Program-made: the position numbers and the translations under genes
Notes under the pieces: generated by a model
Told to the model about the DNA's origin: nothing
Seen by the model: the letters and a program-made list of their open reading frames with translations, nothing else
Databases searched by the model: none
Assembly: GCF_000711695.1 (NCBI RefSeq)
Contig: NW_013546897.1
Location: 1-47,824 of the forward strand
Origin: Tilletiaria anomala UBC 951
Taxonomy: Eukaryota; Basidiomycota; Exobasidiomycetes; Georgefischeriales; Tilletiariaceae
Reading direction: 5' to 3'
DNA length: 47,824 nucleotides
In this document: positions 21,156 through 33,200 of the stretch, one piece after another
How the letters are laid out: every line of letters starts with the position of its first letter
Numbering within the stretch: position 1 is the first letter of the stretch

Positions 21156-22148
21156 CCAACACTCACTTCCAAGTCAGCACCCTCGCTCTCGCTTCTTGTC
21201 TCTCTTTCCCCTCTTTCTTGCAGCCTTGATCGGCAACGTCTCGCATACAAAATTCAATGTGCCTTCTTCGGAAGCATCGTCTTGCGTAGACTCCTTACGA
21301 TCGACAGAATGCCAATTTTGGCCTCTTGGCCCTGATCCGCCGCAGTCCATCGCCGTGGTGAAGGCGGTGCCACCCGATCCAAGCAAGGGAATGGGATTGG
21401 AATAAAAGGAAGAGCATTCCGTGTAATTACTCCACATAATGAAGGGGACCACATTGGCTCCAATTCCTTTTCTCGACATTCATTTGGCGAATTGCTTGCT
21501 TCTAGGGAACATTCGCGATATGGAACACTAGTGTGCTAGTCACGTGACGCTCTTGGCTGTGAAAGTGATCAGTGCGCCTTGACTGCCAGCTGTGCAGCGT
21601 GTATGTGGTTGAGGTATGGCCACAATCGGCATGAGGTGGGTGCCCAGGCGACCAACTATACCTCCATTCTCCCCTTTGAAATAGCTGGATGCTAGAGGCG
21701 ATAGCGCAAGGCGCTTGCAGACCATTGGGGGCATCGCATTGTACCATGCTGTGACCTTGGTCGTCTTCCATAGAACGGAGGCGGTTGATGCTTTCGGCAG
21801 ATCGCCGGTCACGACTGCAAGCATCACACCCACTTCCGTGCTCGGACTGTGGATCGGGAATCAGGGCATGAGGAGTCGAGGACGAGCATGCTGGAATTAT
21901 TGCTCTCCCAAGCAAATACTCGAGTTTGATCCGGCGAAACGCAGCTACTCGTGATATCTGCGTCTTCGCTCACTCGGCTTGGAGGAGCGGTTCCATCTTT
22001 TGATTGGTCCGCCCTGACCCTCAAGCTGCGCAGCGCAACCTCCATCACACATCCCGAATTGGGACGCGGAGTGGGTCTAATTAGATTTCCAAATACGCCT
22101 CCAAAGTCGGTCGCATACGCATCGTTCTCCCGAAAACGGACATCCACC

Positions 22149-25100
22149 ATGTCGTCGCATAACAAGCAAAACGGTAGCTTGGCCGCCAACACCAATGGCC
22201 TCAACTCCTCGGCTCCCACCTCTAATGCCGCGATAACCCCTTCGCCCGTATCGGAAACAGCAGCCCTCTCGCCAAACCATCCTAGAAATCTGCGCAAGCT
22301 GGCTACAGTAGATCTGACCGATGACTACACCATCAAGTCATATGTCGGCGCAGCAAACGCCTTGCGCGACAAGGCGCAAGCTGCAGATTTGCAGGGGCAG
22401 CTTGAGCAGGCGTTCGTCAACTACCTCAAGGCAGCCCAGTGAGTAAATCAGTCTAAACACCGACTCCACTGGGCCCGGCGATCAAGATTTCTCACTCATG
22501 CATGCTCTCCCGCAGGATTGTGCTGTTTATCCCAAAGCACAAAGAATGGCAGGCAGTCGCCCAGCGCCGCTCTCCAATCTACTATCGCTATCAGGATATC
22601 ACACAGCGCACGCCAGATATGATTGCGCGCGCCAAGCGGATAGAAGAGCAGCTGATTCAAAGAGAGGAGCGTCGAACACGAGAAGCAGTAGCGGAGGCTG
22701 CCGCTCGACAGGCCAGCAGCGATGGGCAGGGGCTCCAAGATGATACTCGGCCCCGCTTACAAGCCAGGGAGGGAATTGAATGTGGAGAGGAGCAGGCATT
22801 GTACGAGCTTGATGGCCATCTCGAGGCACTGAGCGTATCAGACGCGCAAATAGAAGATGCTTTGAAGGAATGGGGTAAGTCTTCGAACACAGCAGCATCT
22901 GCGTCGTCGTCAGATGTAGCTGCTCGTCAAACGGACCTCTCAGGTCCGCGAGCAAGTTCTTCATCCTCAGCCAGTGCTACATCCTCGGGAGACTCGCATG
23001 TGCATTCTTTTGCTCGAGAGGGAAACATCACAACGTCTCTGCATGGTCCTGGAGCCATGCATCCGCGCTCCGGCACGCCAGACCTTAGCACTGAAGATGT
23101 GAACGCCAGGACGGATGAGGCAGTGAACAGCCTCGAAGCACGCTTGCAAGCTTTGCGAGGAGGTGCATCTGCTTCCGATACTGCTGTTGGTGGCTCTGCC
23201 TCCTCAGCATCTGGGGCTGCGCACAGGTTCGGCCAAGGCGGGCAGCCTGGCAGCACAGATAGCTACAACTCGATTACCGGTAGGCGCTTAGACCATTCTG
23301 CAGCATCGGCTACAGGCGGCCGGTTGCGATCCGGTTGGGAACCGCAGGAGCTGGAAATCCCTCACGATGTACGACACTACTACGAGGATGAAGGTGGGGA
23401 GCCGACACCACGCGATGACGGCTCTGAAGCGTTCGACCAGCAGTACCCCTCACTCGACGAATTTGAGCGCGAGATCGGTAGCACAAGAGATACAGGTACA
23501 GGATCAGGTATAGGGGGATCAGGAAGACAGCCGACAAATGGCTACCATCACGCCGCATTCGCGGAAGAAGGGGAGGAGGGCGAAGCGGCTGGACGGCCAA
23601 TCTTTCCGACTGCACCGGATCACCAGCCTGGGTTTAAACGTGATATGAGATCGTCGCTGGGTGAGCCGCCTTCACGGCCTGTCGGGTCGTTCCCACCCGC
23701 ACCACCGACGGAGCTCATGCAAAATGGAGCAGCGCGCACAGTAGCAGGAGCGGTGGCGGGGGAAGATCCTTTGCGGCCTTCTACTGCACCGAATGCATCG
23801 TCGACGGCCGCGCAGTCGATCTCGATGACCAGCGCTGCGAGAGCTCGCCCGCTCATTCCGGCTGGCTCCAAGCCTTCATCCAAGGCCGGTCCTTCGGCCA
23901 TGTGTGCCTCTACGTCCACAACCAGCAGCAGTAACTCCATGACGCATCCAGCCCCGCCGTTGCCGCCGCCGGCGCCACCCTCCGCGCCTGGTGCTGGCGA
24001 TGGATCATACGGCGTCAAGCCACAGCCTCCCTTGAGCAACCACGTCAAAGCGCATGAGCTATGGCAACTACTCAATCCTGGTTTCGCATCAGTGCGCGAT
24101 CAAGCGACTGGACGCGAAATCATTCTCAAGCGAAAGGGACTCAGAGTGCTCCTATTGGATCTTAGACCCAAAGAACACTATCAGAAGGGAAGGATCAAGG
24201 CGGAGCATATTGTTAATGTCGAGCCGCTCATGCTCAAACCTGGGTAAGTACGTCCCTGTCTTGATCATCCCTCCGCACAAGAGGACGAGTCGCTGATCTT
24301 TATCTCGACTGCAGGATGACATCCGACGAGATAGAGAACAAATTGATCTTGTCAACACAAGCGGAGCAGCAGGACTTTGCCAACCGGCATACATTTGATC
24401 TCGTCATTCTCTACGATCAGAATTCCAGGTCACTCGGCCCCGTGCCGATCCAAGCAGCTTCAGGCAAGTTGAATTCATCGGATGAGGCACGCGAAAGGTT
24501 AGACATCGTGGTCAAGGCCATCTATGAAAGGGAGTTCCGCAAGAACCTGAGGCATCAACCGACTCTTCTGGTGGGAGGCTTCGAATCTTGGATTAGGGCT
24601 GTTAGGGAAGATGGCGCTGTAGGCATCGGTGAACCGTCTGGCGAGACTGCAGTCAATGGAGGAGCCGTCAAGCTTCGATCTCCCAGTCAACCTCCACAGG
24701 AAAGTGATAGGGTATCATGGCGACAAGGTGCAGTATTGCCGGACGAGATGGATACACCGCATACAACACACTCAGTATATCAGTTCCATCTGACCGCCAA
24801 TGGCGCCTCCTCACTTACACCGCTACCCCCAGCGGCGGCCTTTGTGGCGCCTTCGCTTCCTGCTCGGGCATATCAAGCCGGTACGCCAGTAGGCATGGAC
24901 GGTTTCGCTGTGCTTCCTGCGCCATATGCACCTGGTTTTGTCGCATCATCTTCTCAGCCCCACATTCCGTATGGGGCGCCTCAGCCGAGTCGGAAAACAA
25001 GCTTTGACTACCCTCAGCTGCGCTCTCAACAGTCTTCAGACACCCCAACACCGCCTCCCGCAGCAGCAGGCAGCAGCACGCGCGCAACACATGGGCGAAC

Positions 25101-26372
25101 AGACTCATCTACCTCCATTCCGCACGCGACGAGGCTGCAGGAATCTCTGCATCGGCCACCGCTCGCCGTCAAGCACACCAACAGCTTGTTCACCTCGTCT
25201 CAGGTGGCTCGCGTGCGCATCGGCTTGACAGGATTGAAGAATGTAGGAAACTCGTGCTACATGAACTCGACGCTGCAATGCTTGAGTGCTACGCCCAAGT
25301 TCGCGCGCTTCTTCCTCGATGGGAGCTACAAGAAGGCGATCAACGAAACAAATCCGCTTGGAACGAAAGGCGTGCTTGCTGAGGCTTTCGCAGGGCTCAT
25401 TCGTGTCCTATGGTCGGAGCACTACACCTTTGTCTCACCTGTGACCTTTCGCCAAGCGATCACGCGCTTTGCCCCGGCTTTCCGTGGCTATGACCAGCAT
25501 GACAGCCAAGAGTTCCTTGCATTCTTGCTCGATGGGCTGCACGAGGACCTCAACTACGTCATCCACAAGCCTCCGCCGGTTGAGATGACTCCACAGCGGG
25601 AGGCTGAGCTCGAAACGCTTCCACAGCAGATTGCTAGCGTAAAGGAATGGGCCATTTACCGCCAGCGCAACGACAGTCTCATCGTCGATTTTTTCCAGGG
25701 TCAATTTAGAAACAAGATGACATGTCTTACATGCGGCAAGACTTCGGCCACCTACAACGCTTTCATGTACCTGTCTCTTCCGATCCCAAGCGGTCGGGGG
25801 ATCAGCAAGGTCACGCTGCAGCAGTGCCTCGACGCGTTCGTCAGGGAGGAGATCATGGACAAGGCAGACGCATGGAATTGTCCGCAGTGCAAGAAGCCCC
25901 GGAAAGCGACGAAGCGGCTCAGCATCTCGAGACTTCCACATTTCCTCTTGATCCACCTGAAGCGATTCTCCTTCCGCGGGCCCTACACGGACAAGATTGA
26001 GACGCGCGTCACGTTCCCAACGAGCGCACTCGATTTGACGAACTACATGCCGCCGCCTCTCCCACCAGGCGCAATAATGAAGGGCGTCCCTGTCAGTGTT
26101 AGTCAGCAGCCGCCGTATATGTACGACCTCTTTGCTGTCACACATCACTTTGGAACGCTCAGCTCCGGTCATTATACAGCGACAATCCGCAACAATGGAC
26201 AGTGGGATTACTGCGATGACAGCCGTATCGTCCGCAACGATGAACGGCAGCTTCATGTGAGTCGAAAGCAGAACGCACTAGTCCTTCGTATTGAGTCTCG
26301 CTGCTTACGCGTCCGTCGCGCTTGCAGACCAATTCGCCGTACGTCTTGTGGTTTCAACGACGACCAAATTGA
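22149..26372 (+). CDS. DOA4: Ubiquitin C-terminal hydrolase, DOA4/USP8-like
   Basis: Four exons (22149-22438, 22516-24243, 24315-26256, 26328-26372) give 1334 residues. Three parts are visible. The N-terminal helical region (about 55-175, with FVNYLKAAQIVLFIPKHKEW) resembles the MIT/USP8-dimerisation region that binds endosomal ESCRT proteins. A rhodanese-like domain follows (about 610-770, LLLDLRPKEHYQKGRI). The peptidase domain begins near 975: GLKNVGNSCYMNSTLQCLS holds the catalytic Cys987, DQHDSQEFLAFLLDGLHEDL the second box, two CxxC pairs (CLTCGK, CPQCKK) a zinc site, and HHFGTLSSGHYTATIRN the catalytic His1292. The family removes ubiquitin from endosomal cargo and recycles it. Long Ser/Pro-rich linkers join the domains. 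The last exon is 45 nt (TNSPYVLWFQRRPN, then stop), supplying the conserved YVLWF end. Doa4 versus Ubp5-type assignment is inferred. Confidence 0.92.
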
Positions 26373-26491
26373 GGCGGGCTTGTATTGCAGCAGACTTATT
26401 CTCATGGGTACTTCGGTAGAGCTTCACGCGCCCTGCATTTTGTAAACAAAAAACGTATGCCTGCACATACTACATTGCGACTCTCTTCTCG

Positions 26492-28487
26492 TCATGACGC
26501 AGCTCGACCACTCGCATCTTGCATCTCAACATCGCCCGTCAGCATTTCCCCTGCTTGCGCTGGCGCGGGTTTAGGCGGCGCCGTAGGCGCTTCGGCCATC
26601 GTTGCACTTGGCGGTGCACCGGAAGGCACGGCCATTGACGCGGGTGCTGGTGCGGGATCCGACGCAAAAGAAGATGATGCGTTGACGCCGTCAGGCAAAG
26701 TGCCGATCGGCGGCAGCTCGCTCCGCTGTGCGTTCCGACCTTTCATCGGGTCCATGATCCCCGGCCCGTTCTTGTGGTTGGTCCGATCTCTGCGCCCACC
26801 CTCGCCCTCATCTTCGCTATCGCTCAACTCGCCCTGTCTCTGCACTCGACGATCACGCTCCCTCTGTCGCTTGCTGATCCGCTCATCGCCGTCCATCTTG
26901 TCCTCATCCTCGTCGTCGTCCAACATCCCGTCGCGCGGAAGGCGCGGTTCCACGTGTCCTTGCACGCTCGGCGCGTGCGGGATGTGCCGCAGATGCTCAA
27001 ATACTTGCGACTTGACCTTTTCGAGGTACTCTCGCGTGTTCAGATTCTCCATGTTGTTCGGCCGCACATCTAGCTTGTAGTCCGGACCAAAGTACTCGTA
27101 GTACTCGTTGACCGGGACCTCTGGGTAAGCAAAGGAGACATTGGTATGTAAGAGATACGTCTTCCTGACTGTCCATCGGGACATATAACTCCAGTATAAT
27201 CATGCACTCACGTGAGCTTAGCTCTTTCCCCGCTGCCAAGCCAGTCTCGTACGCCCAAGCGCGACTGACATTGCGAATGGTGTAGCCCCCACCGCCGAGC
27301 AGCAGAAGCGGCAGTCCAAAACTCTTGACAAATTCGACGCAGTTGGCATGCCCCCTCATGGACAGGTTGAACGAGCCGATCTTGTCACCTGCTAATGAAT
27401 CGGAGCCGCACTGCAATACAACGGCACTTGGTTGGTAGGTCTCCATGATCCGTTGGATCACCTGCAGAGGTGCGGTGCAGGCCAAAAGATCAGGTCTGTG
27501 CGCGTTCGCATTCGCACTGCGCCGACAGGCACGCAACTCACCGGCTCGAAAACGTTCTTGTATGTCTCATCCGTGATACCATCGCGTAATGGAAAGTTGC
27601 AGCTGTAGTTTTTGCCTTTTCCGTATCCAACATCCCTCAACTCTCCCGTACCGGGGAAGAACTCCCCGTACTTGTGGAAGCTGCAGGTCATGACTCTGTC
27701 CGTGGTGTAGAATGCCTCTTCTACGCCGTCCCCGTGATGCACATCGATATCAATGTACAGCACACGCGGATGATATCGCAACAGCTCGAGGATGCCGAGG
27801 ACAATGTCATTGATGTAGCAAAACCCGCTCGCTTCGCCTTTTTTCGCATGATGTAGCCCACCGGCCCAGTTGATTGCAATATCGCACTTGTCACGCGACA
27901 GTCGAGCAGCACCTTCCATGGAGCCGCCAGCGCTGATGCTGCAATATTCAAACAGTCCATCGAAGACAGGGCAGTCGTCGCCGACGTTGAACTTTGCTTG
28001 CTCTTTGACGAAATTATCGATATTATCCGGGGTTACTCGGTGCAGGAATTCGACGTACTCGTCCGTGTGGAACTGTGACATTTCACGCTTGGTGGCTGGC
28101 TTTGCTCTCTGTGGTCGGATACAGAATAGTCACAAATTGGTGATCTGCCCAGCCACACGGAAAGGACTGGGTTCGTTGCTCACTCACAAAGATTTCCATG
28201 TGCTTGTAAAGGCCATAGTTCATGACCAGCGAGTGGCACATCCGAATTCTGGTCGGCTTCATCGGGTGACCAGGACCATAGTGGTAGTTCCCAATATCGC
28301 TGTCGAAGAAGTAGCATACTCGCGACGGTCGATCTCGCTTGGTTGCTGATGCTGATGCGGATGGTTGAAGCAGGGCAGAACTGCTCCCAGACGCGCTCCC
28401 TGCCGCACCGGATGGTTGGAAAGTTGTCGATGTTTGGGCCGTCGGCTGCGGGTTGGGCGGCAGCAATGTCCCATTGCTTGAAGCCAT
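26492..28487 (-). CDS. RPD3: Class I histone deacetylase RPD3
   Basis: Four exons (28487-28188, 28108-27542, 27461-27212, 27120-26492) give 581 residues. Rpd3 removes acetyl groups from histone lysines within Sin3 complexes. The sequence has [40 protein letters not shown], the catalytic [20 protein letters not shown], the zinc ligands in [18 protein letters not shown] and [20 protein letters not shown], and [18 protein letters not shown]. Residues 1-50 form a Ser/Ala-rich extension before the domain, and the last 200 an acidic, Arg-rich then Pro/Ala-rich tail longer than in yeast (433 residues). The start at 28487 is the first ATG before the domain; an upstream in-frame ATG at 28610 is less likely. 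It converges on the DOA4-like gene with 119 nt between stop codons, so the transcripts probably overlap. Confidence 0.95.
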
Positions 28488-29091
28488 CTCGACAGCCCTA
28501 AATTCTACAACACGGTTGCAAATGAGAGTGGGTTCGTGGTTCGCAAGGAAGGTGGCGATGGACTGTCCAACTACTAGAGCCAGCCGCCTGGATCGAATGC
28601 CGAGTCTCAATACCGTGCCAATTCTACGCTGCGCTCTCGGGCACGGCGGCAGCTACTGCAATTCCCCGCTGTAGACCAATCCGATGCCTATGCCTGGCTT
28701 CCAGAGGTGCTCCAGCGCCGAAGAAGCGGGGCCGGTAGCTAAGCATATACATGACACTTGCTGCTGGAAGATGCTGTGGGAGCGAGATGGTTGACCTACT
28801 CATGCGGAGTTGCGTACAGCCTGTCTGCGGGCGGAACTGCCTGCGCTGACTGCTGTGGTCCGCCGCCAGCCAGTGAGTGTAGCCTGAGTTTACGCCGCAC
28901 ACTCCTTCCGTCATGGCTTCAATGGGCGGCTTGTTCTCCTGACCCAGCATGTTACGAGCAACTGCGCCTTGCACCCGCACCGTGTTATCACAGGCCGAGC
29001 ACAGCTCATCAAGGCACATGCATTCGGGCCTCGGACCGCTACTACTTGCTGTGTGACCTGCCATCAGGCCTGGAGTGACAGTAGGATCAGT
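28488..29091. promoter_or_regulatory. Shared upstream region of RPD3 and VMA7
   Basis: A 604-nt gap between divergent genes. An in-frame extension of each gene enters it without homology. No repeats or clear core elements were seen. Confidence 0.45.
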
Positions 29092-29958
29092 ATGGCTGCC
29101 TTGACCGGCGCAGCTGGCGCGGCGGATCGGACGCTGATCGCCTTGATTGCAGATGAGGTGAGTCAGAGGGAGAGCAGCGGCTTGTGGACTGGGATCTGCT
29201 CCGAGCCATCGCATGGCTCACAGAAATGGGAACGAGAAGGCTGAATTACATTGTTTTTTCTTTGACTTCGTGCGCTGTGCCACGTTCTTCAAATCTGCTC
29301 GCTCGTCCGACGTACCGTCTCTCCTGAAGGACTCGACAACTGGTCTGCTATTAGCAGGGATAGGCAACATTGACCAGCATGGCAAGAAAAACTTTTTCAT
29401 TGTGGACAGCAAGGTGCGTGTACTTATTCTGAAAGATATTCTGACTGAATATTTGTCTTGTATGAGCTAGGTTGCTGATCGTTAGACAATTATCCTTTTC
29501 GTTCTCCTCATCCCTCTTTGACGCTCGGGCTTCGACCATTGTGTTTTCTGCCTGCACAGACGCCAACATCAGAGATCGAAGCGTCCTTCCTAGAGTACAC
29601 GTCCGAACGCAAAGATATAGCAATCCTTCTAATCAATCAACACATCGCCAACAAGATCCGGCCCATCGTCGACAAGTACACCCAAGCGTTTCCGGCCTTG
29701 CTCGAGATCCCGGCGAAGGACCACCCATACGGTGAGGAGGGAAAACGTCCTCGTGCACCGAGACATGCGTGATTATTTTGTGCTGAGCTGCTGTCTTGGT
29801 TTTGGGTTACATTGATAGATCCTTCAAAGGACTCAGTGCTTAGGCGTGTGCAAAAGGTGAGACTCTCTCCCGCCCTTCGCATTGAGTGGTGCCCCGTGTC
29901 TGAGTCGCCATTTCCCTTTGTTTTCCTCTTTGCCGCTGAACAGCTCTTCGGCGAGTAA
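29092..29958 (+). CDS. VMA7: V-type ATPase subunit F
   Basis: Five exons (29092-29157, 29330-29413, 29560-29731, 29819-29856, 29944-29958) give 124 residues, the normal size for subunit F. It sits in the central stalk of the V1 sector and couples ATP hydrolysis to rotation in the vacuolar proton pump. Landmarks are [49 protein letters not shown] and [20 protein letters not shown], ending VLRRVQKLFGE. The final exon is 15 nt and encodes only LFGE and the stop. The intron after IADE (29158-29329) is the longest. The start at 29092 aligns with the family; an in-frame ATG at 28969 is upstream of it. Confidence 0.95.
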
Positions 29959-30275
29959 CTCTTCCACCGCGCATTCCCATCCCCGGCAGCTTGTCTCGCT
30001 GCACATGTATGACCCCTCCTGCCAGGTATCTGTATTTTGTCATGACCTAACTCAACCCTTCTCTTTAACCCACCAATCCGCAATTGAAGGCATTTAGCAG
30101 GCAAGGTGATTGCAATGCAAATGATCATGATTTCTTGGTGCTTCTACATGTCAAATTTGAGAGGCCAATTCTGGGTGCGATTACGGTCGGAAGCTTTTCG
30201 CTGGAAGTTGCGAAAATGTACCGTGGAACTTTCATGGCCAGCTCGTGTCTATTGGTAATGTCATGCAGGTCATTT
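29959..30275. other. Convergent 3' region between VMA7 and PLD1
   Basis: This 317-nt stretch contains the 3' untranslated ends of two convergent genes. No gene or repeat is seen. Confidence 0.5.
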
Positions 30276-33200
30276 CTAATCGTATACGTTAAGAGGGAGC
30301 AAGGCGTCTGATGGGAACAGCTACTCATCAAAAAGGAAAGGAAGAGGTGTCAAGATTGTAAATGAAGAAGCTGTGCAAGCTGTGCCCAGGCAGAGACCTA
30401 CCAAGTTACCGCTTGCGCCCTCCTTCTCCAGCCATCGAGTGGGAAAGACGACTAGATGACCCTGTGTCTCCTCGAGAAGATTTTCCATCTGCCTCAATTC
30501 TTCTGGCGAGAAACCGGGGTCCGCACCGTGCGCGCTAGCCGGGCCGCTGTGTCCCTTTCTATCTGCCTTGCCTTTATCCTGGTCGTCCTTTTGGTCCGCT
30601 CCACTGTCCTGGTCCCGCCTGCCGCTCAAAGGGCCGGGACGAGCAGTGGATGGAGGAACCGGCGCGGCGCCAGCCTCGTTTTCCCCGTTTTTTCCTGCCG
30701 AGTCGACAGTTTGCAATGTCTCTCCTTGTTCAACGTCCGCCTTACCGCTGTCGCTGGTGTTGCCACCCTGGTGGCTGTGACGTTGGCCCTGACTGTCTGT
30801 TGAAGAGGTTGAAGTGACTGAAAGCGGGTCAACTGGGAATCGCTGGTTGTACTGGTCAGCGCGATCGTCCAGATGAACTTTCGCGTTAGTGGACGAGGGA
30901 TTCTGCGAGCGCGACAGACGGTCGGACCACGCCAAGAAAGCCTTGTAGTCTGACCAAGTCGTGACCGTGTCATCAGGAACGCATTTGAAAACCTTGCGGT
31001 AGATATGCGTATTTCGCACGGCAATGGCCATCCATCTGTTCTGCAAACAGAAAAATGAAATTTAGAAATGCAAGTTTATTCTCAACAAAATTTAGATGTG
31101 GTAAATCCAATATGACTCACGAGGTAGAAATCGTCTGCAATGGGGTCTTCGAAGCAATCAGGGTCTATGTCGATCTGGTCGCCAGGTCGAGACCACGGAT
31201 TCGCAGAGAGCTTGGTGCTCATCTTGCGCTTGACGCTGTTGCTTCCTTCATCAAGATGGCTGGCAACCGAGGCGGAGCGTGTCGTGTTGTGTGCAGAGTC
31301 TCTGCCCGATCTTCCGGATTGGACAGAATTGGCGCGCGATGGTGGGCTCACGTATGTCGCATGCGTGTTTGATTCCTGCCTAGCAAGCACCTGCCCTTCG
31401 ACGGTTGGCACCACATCGTGTGGCATGGGCTTATCGACAGTCAGACTCTTGGATCTGTCCTCAGTGCAGGAAGTCTGTGAGCATTCATCATCCTGGTCTG
31501 CCCTCGCTGGATCAGGAGAGTCCTGCGTTACACCATCGCGACCGCTTGTCACCTTGGGCTTGACATCACCGGCCTTTTTGCTGACCATTCCATTTATGGC
31601 TTCGAGAGCCTTTAATGGCTTGAGGTTCTCCGTGGTAGCGGAAATTGTCATCTTGTACTGCTCAGCCGTCCCACGAGCTTGTTCGACCATATGCCCTTTT
31701 GCATCGTCTTCCCCAAGAGTCCGCTCATTCTCAGGGTCCCATTCACCATCTGAGTCGTCCAGTTCATGCACAGAGACATCGCTGTCATCATCTCCGCATG
31801 CTCCCACGGTTTCGCTGTCAAGCCCATCGACGTCGATGCCTAGATGTTCCCTCATGAGACGGAGGCGCAGTGTGTGCGCAAAGCGACCGACCTTGAAAGG
31901 CACTCCTGCCATTGTGCTGTCGATCAAGTCTGTGTCCCTGAGGACGCACGCAAGCTCAGAATCGCGGTCTCCTCGTTGCGAGCGCTCATTGATGTTCGCC
32001 GAGCCAATGATCGCCAGGCGATCGTCGACGATCATAATTTTTCCGTGGATGTAGACTTGTTCTGTTGTCAAAAGACCTCCGCGCAGGGTTCCCCATGTCC
32101 TCAGAGAGAAGAAACTGATGTAGTCCTCGGGTGAGATGCCTTCGCGTCTGAGACGGCCAAAGATGGAGTGCTCGCCGCGACAGATGGCACGATACTGGCA
32201 TTCCACAATGAGACGCACGGAGCTGGCATCAGGATGATCGATCGGCATTGGAAAGCCGGGAATCAGAGGGATGACAATGACTGCCCGCCAATGCGTGCCT
32301 TCACGGTGAGCACGAATGATACGATGGACGAGTGCGTCGCCAAGTTGGTTCTCGATCTTGGTTGCATCGACGGTGGTGGAAGTGACGAAGAATTGGTTCT
32401 CGATATAGACGAAATGCTCGCTCATCTGGATGGCTTTGAGATAGGCATTCTGAATCGAGTACTCGACCTTGTTGTTCGTACCCATGCTCCAAGGACCGCA
32501 AGAACGACAGATCTGCGCCTCAATAGTACCCGTCAAGCCGAACTTGATAAGTTCCTCCGGCGTAAAGTCTGGTGGCGGGAGAAGGAAAGGCATGACTCTG
32601 CTATGGTTCTTAATCCTGAGCAGAAAATTCCAGCGCTGGACGAAGTGTCGGCACAGGTCTCTGGCTGGCTGGCCGACCAGTTGAAGGCCAGTGTCATGCC
32701 ATGGCATTCGAGGGAACTTCTCTCGCGAGAAGAGATCCTCTTCCGGTTTGCTGAGAGTATGCCACTCCATCACACGTTCGTTGGCGTAATCTTGACCAGG
32801 CCAGATGCGCGCCTCAGCACCATCACGCGTAGGCCCAAGAAAGGTGCCGTCGGGAGGGGGCATATCGCCATCTGCATCGTCGATCAACACGTGTCCGGGA
32901 GTGTCCCAACGCCCAAAGCCTAGCATTGTGGAAGAGACCCTGTCAACATCGGAAGTTTAAGGGTAGGAATAGAACCAGATCATCGATACTCACATAAGTC
33001 GAGCCCACCCATGAACGCGACCGTTTCATCGATGACGCAGAGCTTCTCGTGATGCGCCCAATAGAACGTACCAGTTTGGAAATGGCTTGGCGAGCGCTGC
33101 ACATATATGTTGCGGTGCAGACTGATGAGACGCTGCTTGGTGTAATTGGAGTCGGTCGGTGTAAAGTTGTTCGACACTTCATTGTACAAAATGACAAAGA

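Larger units (their letters stand above)
19585..22148. other. Gene-poor 2.5-kb region
   Basis: No gene can be supported here. The left part holds the acetyltransferase promoter. Around 20.5-21.1 kb the base composition is more AT-rich than the surroundings and short protein-like stretches appear (listed separately), with a 16-base perfect palindrome at 20868-20883. CACGTGAC, the binding site type of bHLH regulators such as Cbf1, occurs at 21541-21548. The right end is the DOA4-like promoter. Confidence 0.55.

Noticed and set aside
21502-21915. 137-residue minus-strand frame upstream of the DOA4-like gene
   Set aside because: Many His, Ser and Arg residues with no domain; overlaps equally long frames on the other strand.
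28624-29214. 196-residue minus-strand frame between RPD3 and VMA7
   Set aside because: It overlaps the first VMA7 exon on the opposite strand and has no homology signal.
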